Shown: piece after piece, positions 25,662 to 33,033 of the stretch | Numbering within the stretch: position 1 is the stretch's first letter | Layout of the letters: each line of letters opens with the position of its first letter | Source: a bacterium | GTDB lineage: Bacteria > SZUA-79 > Acidulodesulfobacterales > Acidulodesulfobacteraceae | Direction of reading: 5' to 3' | DNA length: 41,329 nucleotides | NCBI GenBank assembly: GCA_021809845.1 | Contig: JAJZJW010000017.1 | Span: 1 to 41,329 of the forward strand | Program-made: the position numbers and the translations under genes | Notes under the pieces: model-generated | Told to the model about the DNA's origin: nothing | Seen by the model: only the letters and a program-made list of their open reading frames with translations | Databases searched by the model: none

Positions 25662-27935
25662 ATGCGAAATTTTTTAGATAACAAAATTATAAAATTAACC
25701 GGTATTATAATTACCCTTTGTTTTATTATTTTTAGGACAAATAACGTTCATGCTTCAAATGTTATAACCGGCGGCATAAAAGGTAAAACAACAAAGATTA
25801 ATATCACTGCAGATAAAATAACATATTATAAAAAGTATAATAAATATATTATAACGGGGAATGTTTTAATAAGGAGGCGCCATTTTCGTTTATATGCCGA
25901 CAAAGTAGTATATTTCTATAAAACAGGTTTTGCCATTGCGACAGGTCACGTTGTAGCGTATTCCAAAGGCAGCGTGACTAAAGCCAAAGAGTTAAAAGTA
26001 TATTTAAAAAATAGATACGGAGATATTTACGATTCCCATATACATTATATAAAAAAAAATATCTTTATATACGGTCAGAAGATTACACATAAGGCGAAGG
26101 GATTTTATCAGGTTCAAAACGGCTATATAACGTCATGCAGGAGAAAACCGCCCTCTTGGAAACTCTATTCTTCGCTTTCAAATATATATGTAGGCAATTA
26201 TGCATTTTCATATAATTCTTTATTTTACATACATAATGTTCCGGTTCTGTATTTTCCGTTTATGGTAATGCCTATAAAAACAAAAAAATCTTCCGGATTG
26301 CTCATACCTACCGCCGGCTACAGCAGCCTTACAGGTTACCAGGCTGGAGACGGATATTATTTTGACCTCGGACAAAGTCAGGACCTCACGTATAATTTAA
26401 ATTATTACAGTTTTTTAGGCGTGGGCAACTCCCTGAAATACAGATATAGTCTCAATCAGTTTTCACACGGCTCTATATACGGTTTTTACATCCATGAGGA
26501 AAATAACGCTAAGAGTGCCGCCCTATCGTCTAATTTGACAAGATATTTATTGTTTTCTCATAATGTAGATTTTATTGACGGCATGTCGTTTAAAACTAAT
26601 GTAAATATCCCGAGCGATCCGGCTTTTTACGAGGATTTTTCTACAAATGTATATCAGATGACTAAGAATAGACTTTCTTCTAATTTTTCTGCGACGAAGG
26701 ATTTTGGCAGTTTTTCTGCAAGGATGAATTTTTTAAGATTAGATAACCTTTTTTTTGCAAATTATGCGACAGTTGACGAATATCCAAGGATTTCGTTAAA
26801 CGGAGAAGAAGAGATTAAAAAATTTTATTTCGCCCCTTTATATTTAAAATTTAATTCATCGTTAAATGTTCTTAGAAGCGCCTATTATTACAGCGCAAAC
26901 AGATTAGACATATTTCCGGATTTATATATGCCTTTAAAATTATTAAGCGGCATAAACATCACTCCTTCGGCGGGATTCAGGTATACAGGCTATGACGATA
27001 TTAGAAATGCAGGAGCAAACGAAAATTATTCAAATCAAAGCAGGGAAATTTATTACGCCGGTGTTGCAAGCAACGCCACTTTGTTTAAAAATTATGAAAA
27101 TAATAAGAACGGAAGCGGTTCAATCTCTTTTGTTAAACCTTATATTAATTATAATTTAATCAGACCGGTAAATCAAACAGGATTGCCTCTGTTTGACCAG
27201 ACCGATTATATACCTCCTGAAAGTGCCGTTAAATACGGGTTTAGTTGGGATATTGAAAATTATTCTAAAAACAATGTATCAAATTTATTCAGATTTAATA
27301 TATATCAGTATCATTCTTTTTCAGGAAATTTTATTAATCCTATAAATTATTTTAACTATACCAATTCAGATTCGGATATAATAGGCAGGTTAAGATATCA
27401 TCCATTTAGCAATATATATTTTCTAGGTTCGTGGAGTTACGATGATTACAATTATATTTTTGATAATTATAATCTAGGAACGCAGCTTACAGACTACAGA
27501 AACGATTCTTTAGGATTAGGCTATACGGAAATCAACGATATTCAGGGCTACCTTGGGGCATTGGATATGTTTAATCCAAGTAATGCGTCAATATTTCCGC
27601 AGAGTCTTTCCCTTATTACACCGGATAATACATTGTCTTATGCGAGTCTTAGCACTAATTTAAATATTATTGACGGATTTAGTCTTACTCTAGCGGAGAA
27701 CTACGATGTTACTGCTCATAAAGATATCTCTAATTCTGTAGGAATAATGTATAATCTGGGCTGTTTGGGTTTTGTAGCAAGTTATACTAATATGCCTTAT
27801 TTTCATCAGTGGGCTTTTTCGTTTGGTTTAGTGCTTAAGGGAATAGGGACTTACGGTTTCGGAAATATGGTCAGCCCGGCGTCAAATTCAAGCGGCATAA
27901 GCGTAATGTCGCCTAGTTATGCGTTTAATCCCTAA
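25662..27935 (+). CDS. lptD: LPS-assembly outer-membrane protein LptD
   Basis: Inserts lipopolysaccharide into the outer leaflet of the outer membrane with LptE. The 757-residue protein has a signal peptide (hydrophobic KLTGIIITLCFIIF, cleavage near VHA-S at 31), an N-terminal OstA/LptA-like beta-jellyroll (about 45-160, with ITADKITYY and ITGNVLIRR repeats), and a long C-terminal beta-barrel rich in Tyr, Asn and Ser (from about 200). After cleavage only two cysteines remain, C159 and C701. They match the two ends of one inter-domain disulfide of the E. coli protein. There is no Shine-Dalgarno at the ATG. This gene shows the cell has LPS. Confidence 0.9.
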   Translation: MRNFLDNKIIKLTGIIITLCFIIFRTNNVHASNVITGGIKGKTTKINITADKITYYKKYNKYIITGNVLIRRRHFRLYADKVVYFYKTGFAIATGHVVAYSKGSVTKAKELKVYLKNRYGDIYDSHIHYIKKNIFIYGQKITHKAKGFYQVQNGYITSCRRKPPSWKLYSSLSNIYVGNYAFSYNSLFYIHNVPVLYFPFMVMPIKTKKSSGLLIPTAGYSSLTGYQAGDGYYFDLGQSQDLTYNLNYYSFLGVGNSLKYRYSLNQFSHGSIYGFYIHEENNAKSAALSSNLTRYLLFSHNVDFIDGMSFKTNVNIPSDPAFYEDFSTNVYQMTKNRLSSNFSATKDFGSFSARMNFLRLDNLFFANYATVDEYPRISLNGEEEIKKFYFAPLYLKFNSSLNVLRSAYYYSANRLDIFPDLYMPLKLLSGINITPSAGFRYTGYDDIRNAGANENYSNQSREIYYAGVASNATLFKNYENNKNGSGSISFVKPYINYNLIRPVNQTGLPLFDQTDYIPPESAVKYGFSWDIENYSKNNVSNLFRFNIYQYHSFSGNFINPINYFNYTNSDSDIIGRLRYHPFSNIYFLGSWSYDDYNYIFDNYNLGTQLTDYRNDSLGLGYTEINDIQGYLGALDMFNPSNASIFPQSLSLITPDNTLSYASLSTNLNIIDGFSLTLAENYDVTAHKDISNSVGIMYNLGCLGFVASYTNMPYFHQWAFSFGLVLKGIGTYGFGNMVSPASNSSGISVMSPSYAFNP

Positions 27936-28138
27936 TGACGCGGGCAAAAACGATAAATACACCTTGTCTTCACTAAAGTCACATAGTTTTCGGGTATCTT
28001 TTTTATTTTTTATATGTATGAGCTATATTTTTCGATGTGATGTGTGGACAATTAAGGTAAGATTTTAAAGATAAGCTCTTATTTTCATAAAAAAATATTT
28101 ATTTGCGTTTTCAAAAAAGCAATGGAGGGATTGAAATT

Positions 28139-29149
28139 ATGAAAACATGTCTTGTAACAGGCGGACTGGGTTTTATCGGAACAAATTTTATAAAATATAT
28201 AGCAGCGCACAGAAAAGATATCGCAATTACAAATGTTGACAGTGTAACTTATGCAGCTAATCCATGTAATATTGATGAGAAGTCGACACCTCACTATAAA
28301 TTTTATAAGGTCGATATAGCAAATAATGATGAGCTAGGCGATGTCTTTAGGGAAAATAAAATAGATTATGTTGTTAATTTTGCGGCGGAATCTCATGTGG
28401 ATAGGTCAATTTTAAACCCGTCTTTATTCGTAAAAACTAATATTGAAGGAACTTTAAACCTGCTCAAATTATCTCTTGAGTATAAAATTGAAAAATTTCT
28501 TCAGATTTCTACCGATGAAGTCTATGGTTCTTTGGGAGAAGACGGCTTATTCACGGAAATTACGCCGTTATCCCCAAGGAGTCCTTATTCTGCTTCAAAG
28601 GCATCAGCCGATATGCTTGTTATGTCATTTTTTCATACCTTTGGTCTGCCTGTTTTGATAACGAGATGTTCAAATAATTATGGACCATATCAGTTTCCCG
28701 AAAAGTTAATACCTTTGACTATTATCAATGCGCTTACCGGAAAGGACATTCCTTTGTACGGCGACGGCAAAAATATCAGAGACTGGATATACGTAGCTGA
28801 CCACATAAGAGGCGTGCTTGATGTTCTTGAACAGGGAAGATTCGGAGAAATTTATAACATAGGCGGGTGTGGCGAAATGCAAAATATAGATATTATTTCT
28901 TTAATTCTTAAAAAATTGAATAAGCCTTTATCGTTAATTAAATATGTCAAGGACAGGGCAGGACACGACAGGAGATATGCAATGGATTTTTCTAAAATTA
29001 CCAAAGAATTAGGATTTACTCCTGAGTTAAATTTGAATGACGGATTAGACTCAACCATCAGCTGGTATTTGGAAAACGAGGACTGGTGGAAAAAAATAAT
29101 TTCAGGAGATTACAGAAATTACTATAAGACTATGTATGAAATGAGGTAA
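28139..29149 (+). CDS. rfbB: dTDP-glucose 4,6-dehydratase
   Basis: Also called rmlB; makes dTDP-4-keto-6-deoxyglucose, the precursor of dTDP-rhamnose and other deoxysugars. The 336-residue SDR-family protein has the NAD motif TGGLGFIGTNF (GxxGxxG at 8-14), catalytic T125-D126-E127 in STDEVYG, Y150xxxK154 (YSASK), and RCSNNYGPYQFPEKLIPL. The ATG at 28139 has GGAGGG nine bases upstream, so the longer in-frame TTG start at 28103 is rejected. It is followed directly by rfbD. Confidence 0.96.
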   Translation: MKTCLVTGGLGFIGTNFIKYIAAHRKDIAITNVDSVTYAANPCNIDEKSTPHYKFYKVDIANNDELGDVFRENKIDYVVNFAAESHVDRSILNPSLFVKTNIEGTLNLLKLSLEYKIEKFLQISTDEVYGSLGEDGLFTEITPLSPRSPYSASKASADMLVMSFFHTFGLPVLITRCSNNYGPYQFPEKLIPLTIINALTGKDIPLYGDGKNIRDWIYVADHIRGVLDVLEQGRFGEIYNIGGCGEMQNIDIISLILKKLNKPLSLIKYVKDRAGHDRRYAMDFSKITKELGFTPELNLNDGLDSTISWYLENEDWWKKIISGDYRNYYKTMYEMR

Positions 29150-30024
29150 TGAAAATGCAAAAAATTATTGCTGTTATAGGTTCTACCGGAATGCTGGGGA
29201 TAGATGTTAATGCTGCATTAAGAGGAAGTGATGCTTTAATCCATAATTTTAATTCCGTAAATCTTGATATTACAGAATTAAATAATGTTGTAGATGTATT
29301 GACCAGGATTAAGCCTGACTACATAGTTAATTGCGCCGCATATACAAATGTTGATTTGGCAGAAATAGAAAAAGAGAAAGCCGATAAAGTGAATCATATA
29401 GGAGCATTAAATCTTGCAATTGCATCAAAAGAAATCAATGCAAGACTGCTCCATATGAGCTCCGACTATGTTTTTAACGGTTTAAAGCATGAACCTTATA
29501 ATGAAAACGACGATACTTTTCCTGTGAATGAATACGGTCTTTCAAAATTAAAAGGCGAAAACGCGATTAAAAGTTCAAAAGCAAGCTATATTATATTAAG
29601 AACTCAGTGGCTTTACGGTAAAAACGGCAAAAATTTTGTTAATACAATATTAAAATTGGCAGATACTAAAAAAACAATAGAGGTTGTAGATGACCAGTTC
29701 GGTTCCCCGACATATACCAAAGATGCTGCTTTTGCAATTAGAGATTTAATTGCTAATGATAAAGGAAATGACGCGGTGTATCATTTAACCAATGCAGGCT
29801 ATGCATCATGGTACGAATTTGCAGAAGAAATTATAAAAGTATTCAAAAGAACTAATTGTTCAATTGTACCTATTTCATCGGATAGATTTACGAGACCGGC
29901 TAAAAGACCTGCAGACAGCAGACTGGATTGCAGCAAAATTAAACTGGATTATAAAATTGAATTGAGAAACTGGAAAGATGCTTTAAAAAAATATTGTTAC
30001 GATATAGGTTATTTTAATATTTAA
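29149..30024 (+). CDS. rfbD: dTDP-4-dehydrorhamnose reductase
   Basis: Also called rmlD; catalyses the last step of dTDP-L-rhamnose synthesis. The 291-residue SDR protein has AVIGSTGMLG (NAD(P) site), VNCAAYTNVDLAE, MSSDYVFNG, YGLSKLKGEN with catalytic Tyr and Lys, and LRTQWLYG. Its ATG shares one base with the rfbB stop, so the pair is co-translated. rfbA and rfbC, which complete the pathway, are not in the window. GAGG (29143-29146) overlaps the end of rfbB. Confidence 0.95.
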   Translation: MKMQKIIAVIGSTGMLGIDVNAALRGSDALIHNFNSVNLDITELNNVVDVLTRIKPDYIVNCAAYTNVDLAEIEKEKADKVNHIGALNLAIASKEINARLLHMSSDYVFNGLKHEPYNENDDTFPVNEYGLSKLKGENAIKSSKASYIILRTQWLYGKNGKNFVNTILKLADTKKTIEVVDDQFGSPTYTKDAAFAIRDLIANDKGNDAVYHLTNAGYASWYEFAEEIIKVFKRTNCSIVPISSDRFTRPAKRPADSRLDCSKIKLDYKIELRNWKDALKKYCYDIGYFNI

Positions 30025-30059
30025 GGTTATTTATACATGTTCAGCTTGTTTTGTTTGTA

Positions 30060-30087
30060 TTGAAAAATTTTAGTTTATGTATATAAT
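30060..30087 (+). promoter_or_regulatory. sigma70-type promoter for the cytochrome gene
   Basis: TTGAAA (30060-30065), 16-base spacer, TATAAT (30082-30087). This is the best two-box promoter seen in the window. The predicted transcript leader is about 84 bases to the ATG at 30178. Other TATAAT-like strings follow (for example 30103-30108). Confidence 0.55.
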
Positions 30088-30177
30088 ATAATTATAACAG
30101 TGTATAATAATATAATTGTTAATAAAATATATAAACCAATATCATTTAAATTTAAAATAATCTACGGAGGGTTTACT

Positions 30178-30639
30178 ATGAAAAAATTTTTAGTACCGGT
30201 TTTTTTTCTGGCCGCTTTATTAATTTATTTACCTTTAAATTCCGCAAACGCGATGATGGGCGCTAAAAAAGTTTCTGCAAAGGCAGGCGCTGTTGCGATG
30301 CATAAAACAATGCGGCGGCCCAAAATGACTGCCAAACAGGCAAAACTTATAGCTTTTGGAAAAAAGCTGTTCTATTCGCCATCAATAGGTACTAACGGTT
30401 TTTCATGCGCTACCTGCCATGTTTACAGCGCAGATACATATATAAGCATGCACGGCAGAGGTATGATTATTATGACCGTTAAGAACGCGGAACAGAAAAT
30501 AGCGGCATTTAATAAGATGCATCATATGCATATGACCCTTGCCCAAAAACTTAATATGTGCGACAGAATGGCGTTGAAAGGACCAGGCTTAAGCGGCAGG
30601 AAGCTTAAGGCTTTAGTAGCTTATATTAAATCATTATAA
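30178..30639 (+). CDS. Small secreted mono-haem c-type cytochrome
   Basis: A 153-residue exported protein. Signal peptide: MKK, hydrophobic FLVPVFFLAALLIYLPL, cleavage likely at ANA-M (25/26). One haem-attachment motif C77xxC80H81 (FSCATCH) follows GKKLFYSPSIGTNG, as in class-I cytochrome c domains. The rest is rich in Met, His and Lys (FNKMHHMHMTLAQK around 111-124) and ends in an amphipathic helix (RKLKALVAYIKSL). One of several methionines may be the axial ligand. The ATG is set by GGAGGG at 30166-30171. Redox partner and pathway are unknown; its neighbours are not redox genes. Confidence 0.8.
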   Translation: MKKFLVPVFFLAALLIYLPLNSANAMMGAKKVSAKAGAVAMHKTMRRPKMTAKQAKLIAFGKKLFYSPSIGTNGFSCATCHVYSADTYISMHGRGMIIMTVKNAEQKIAAFNKMHHMHMTLAQKLNMCDRMALKGPGLSGRKLKALVAYIKSL

Positions 30640-30688
30640 TTATAATTAAATTCCGATTAATAATTTTAAAGATTAACTGTTACCGTGG

Positions 30689-30730
30689 ATAGGCGTTTTT
30701 TTATTATATTTTTTAATAAAAAACGCCTAT
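30689..30730 (+). terminator. Hairpin terminator after the cytochrome gene
   Basis: ATAGGCG followed by Ts and ATTA (30689-30706) pairs with TAATAAAAAACGCCTAT (30714-30730), one extra T on the left arm, giving a stem of about 17 bp. The U-run lies within the left arm and a weaker ATTTATGTTTAT follows the right. It probably isolates the cytochrome transcript from the next gene and could work in both directions. Confidence 0.65.
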
Positions 30731-30799
30731 TTATGTTTATATAATAAATTTCGTAAATTAAAACAAAGAACAATTTAAAAATATGATGGGTAGAAATTA

Positions 30800-31423
30800 A
30801 TGAGTTCAAAATTTACTGTTAGCTTAAAAAGACGATTTTTGGCGGGATTAACTATCATTATTCCTCTTTTAGTGATAATATTTGTCATTAAGTGGCTTAT
30901 TGAAGAAATCAATAAATTGTTTAATCCATTTTCATTAATTATTAAACACTATTTTCATATATATATACCTGATATAGGTCTAATTCCGCTTATTATAATT
31001 ATATTTATTTTTGGCTTTCTTGTTACGAATATAATAGGGAAAAATATCATAGATTTTTTTGAAAAAGGCATCTTAAAAATTCCGCTTGTAAACCTTTTAT
31101 ATAAATCCACTAAACAATGGGTTGATATATTTTCTTCCGATAAGGCGTCATTTAAAAAATTTGTTCTGGTAAGGTATCAAAATAACAAGTTTGTATATGG
31201 ATTTTTAACTTCTGAGACAAATATCGGGACAAAAGGAAACGGTGATGATATATATTGTGTGGTTTTTATACCGACTAATCATCTTTATATAGGTTTTAGT
31301 ATGATTGTAAAGAAAGAAGATATGATTGAGACTAATATTACTATTGAGAACGGCATACAAATTATATTGTCAGCGGGTATTTCTTTTCCTGATTTTATTA
31401 AAATACAGAACGCAGCAGAATAA
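30800..31423 (+). CDS. DUF502 family membrane protein
   Basis: A 207-residue inner-membrane protein of the DUF502 family. The N-terminal KRRFLAGLTIIIPLLVIIFVIKWLIEEINKLFNP has the typical RRxFLxGLxxxxP start and first membrane helix (about 13-34). The second helix is at about 54-76 (IGLIPLIIIIFIFGFLVTNIIG). Then come the family motifs PLVNLLYKSTKQWVDIFSS and FIPTNHLYIGFSMIV. Function is not established. Only a weak GGGT precedes the ATG. Confidence 0.85.
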   Translation: MSSKFTVSLKRRFLAGLTIIIPLLVIIFVIKWLIEEINKLFNPFSLIIKHYFHIYIPDIGLIPLIIIIFIFGFLVTNIIGKNIIDFFEKGILKIPLVNLLYKSTKQWVDIFSSDKASFKKFVLVRYQNNKFVYGFLTSETNIGTKGNGDDIYCVVFIPTNHLYIGFSMIVKKEDMIETNITIENGIQIILSAGISFPDFIKIQNAAE

Positions 31424-31557
31424 ATATAAATTAATATATAAAAATAATAACAGATTTGTTAATATTTGATTTGTTAATATTTATAGTAAGTTGCATCAGT
31501 TAGTTAAAAACTAATATAATATGAGCATGAATATAAATATTATAACGCTAAGAGCTT

Positions 31558-31641
31558 AACGGCATAATATATAACATAATAGCCATTTAATTTAACAATA
31601 ACGGCATAATATATAACATAATATGCCATTTAATTGACAAT
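31558..31641 (+). repeat. 42-bp tandem duplication upstream of the methyltransferase gene
   Basis: Two adjacent copies (31558-31599 and 31600-31641), both beginning AACGGCATAATATATAACAT, differ by one base change and two compensating single-base indels. Each has partial inverted symmetry; the second contains GGCATA...TATGCC. The right copy ends 15 bases before the start codon. It may duplicate a promoter or operator. Confidence 0.8.
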
Positions 31642-31656
31642 ATAAAAATAAAATTT

Positions 31657-32220
31657 ATGAAATTAAAAACATATGCCCTGTTTAATCCGTTATTTTCGTT
31701 TATATTAGATAACCCAGCCAGAAAATTTATTGAAAATCCTGAAAGAAAAATAAGATTAATGGGTGTAAAACCGGGAATGAAAATCCTTGAAGTCGGTGCG
31801 GCTAATGGTTTTATAACGTATTATCTTTCAAAATTCGTCGGTGTTAAAGGTTCTGTTATATCAATAGATATTCAGAAAAAAATGATTGATAAGGCGTTAA
31901 GAAAATATTCTTTTTTAAACAATGTCAGTTTTAAAACCGAAGATGCAGCTGATTTAAAATCAATTAAAAATAATGAGTTCGATTTGGTATTTCTTTATTA
32001 TTCATTTCATGAAATTAAAGAAAAAGAGAAAGCCGTTAAGGAATTTTATAGGGTTCTTAAAAATGGCGGCGTTCTATCAATTAAAGAACCTAAATTTGAA
32101 ATTAAAGAAAAGGATATTGCAGATTACAAAAATCTTATTACCGGCAATTCTTTTAATATTACTGAAAATGAAGAAGATAGCGATTTATTGGGACGTTATA
32201 TAAAATTTATAAAACCCTAA
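31657..32220 (+). CDS. Class I SAM-dependent methyltransferase, substrate unknown
   Basis: A 187-residue cytoplasmic enzyme of the Methyltransf_11/25 type. Motif I is ILEVGAANGFITYYLSKF (43-60), the acidic ribose-binding residue is D71 in ISIDIQKKMIDKA, then FKTEDAADLKS, DLVFLYYSFHEI and the VLKNGGVLSIKEP motif. The substrate cannot be read from the sequence. The ATG lacks a Shine-Dalgarno and is preceded by the 42-bp repeat. It lies 20 bases before rsmE, so the two may share a transcript. Confidence 0.85.
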   Translation: MKLKTYALFNPLFSFILDNPARKFIENPERKIRLMGVKPGMKILEVGAANGFITYYLSKFVGVKGSVISIDIQKKMIDKALRKYSFLNNVSFKTEDAADLKSIKNNEFDLVFLYYSFHEIKEKEKAVKEFYRVLKNGGVLSIKEPKFEIKEKDIADYKNLITGNSFNITENEEDSDLLGRYIKFIKP

Positions 32221-32240
32221 ACAATTTTATTTAAAATATA

Positions 32241-33008
32241 ATGCATAATAGATTTTATGTTTCAGATGTTCTATCTGACGATTTAATAGGCAATGAAGTA
32301 GATTTGCCTGCAATATTAAATCATGTTAAGGCGTTGAGATTAGAAAGCGCTTCCGAGATTGAACTCTATGACGGTTCGGGGGCATTGTATAATGGAATTA
32401 TAAGTTCTATTTCAAAAAAAAACATTAAAGTCAAAATTTTATCCATAGAACAATTTAGTGAGAAATCTGTTAAAATTCATCTTTTTGTGCCGCTCATTGC
32501 TTCTAATTTGATGGATGTTATGATTGCAAAGCTCGCCGAATTAGACATTTATTCAATATATCCGCTTATTACAGAAAGGTGCGTGAGACATATTGAAAGC
32601 CCAAATTTTTCAAGCAAGTTGGACAGATGGAAAAAAATTTCCGCATCGTCAATGATATTGTCCGGAAGAAATAAAATGACGGGAATAGCGTCCCCTGTTA
32701 GTTTTAAAGATGCACTTTCTTTATGCACAACATTTGATATTAAATTTATGGGCGCTATAGCTTCAAATAAATTTTTAAAAAATTATTTGCTTGAGGATTT
32801 ATCGTTTGATAGCCGCGGTAATAACAGAGAAAGGAATAACGCTTTAGAAGTTGCCATGTTTATAGGTCCTGAAGGAGATTTTTCTAATGAGGAATTAAAA
32901 TTGGCGAAAGAAAAATCTTTTACCCTCGTAAAACTAACAAACTATATAATGAGTTCTTTCAGCGCTGCTATATTTTCAGCTTCCGTGCTTGTTTGTTTCT
33001 TTGGATAA
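32241..33008 (+). CDS. rsmE: RsmE-family 16S rRNA m3U1498 methyltransferase, divergent
   Basis: A SPOUT-fold methyltransferase family that modifies 16S U1498. The 255-residue length, the N-terminal MHNRFYVSD with HVKALRLESASEIELYDGSG, the central VPLIASNLMDVMIAKLAELDIYSIYPLITERC, and FIGPEGDFSNEE (209-217) place it in RsmE. Several near-invariant positions are changed. The AEQSxR segment reads SSMILSGR, GPEGG reads GPEGD, and the C-terminal LGxRILRxETA knot motif reads LTNYIMSSFSA (232-242). It may be of low activity or altered specificity. There is no Shine-Dalgarno. Confidence 0.82.
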   Translation: MHNRFYVSDVLSDDLIGNEVDLPAILNHVKALRLESASEIELYDGSGALYNGIISSISKKNIKVKILSIEQFSEKSVKIHLFVPLIASNLMDVMIAKLAELDIYSIYPLITERCVRHIESPNFSSKLDRWKKISASSMILSGRNKMTGIASPVSFKDALSLCTTFDIKFMGAIASNKFLKNYLLEDLSFDSRGNNRERNNALEVAMFIGPEGDFSNEELKLAKEKSFTLVKLTNYIMSSFSAAIFSASVLVCFFG

Positions 33009-33033
33009 CAATTTAATTATTAATAAATTTATA

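Noticed and set aside
28103-28138. Longer N-terminus for rfbB from an upstream TTG
   Set aside because: The ATG at 28139 has GGAGGG at ideal distance and gives the canonical MKTCLVTGG start.
30100-30177. Longer N-terminus for the cytochrome
   Set aside because: It would bury the signal peptide; the internal ATG at 30178 has a strong ribosome-binding site and gives a normal signal sequence.
31634-31639. TTGACA as a -35 box for the methyltransferase gene
   Set aside because: A -10 at 17-base spacing would fall on the start codon, so it cannot serve that gene.
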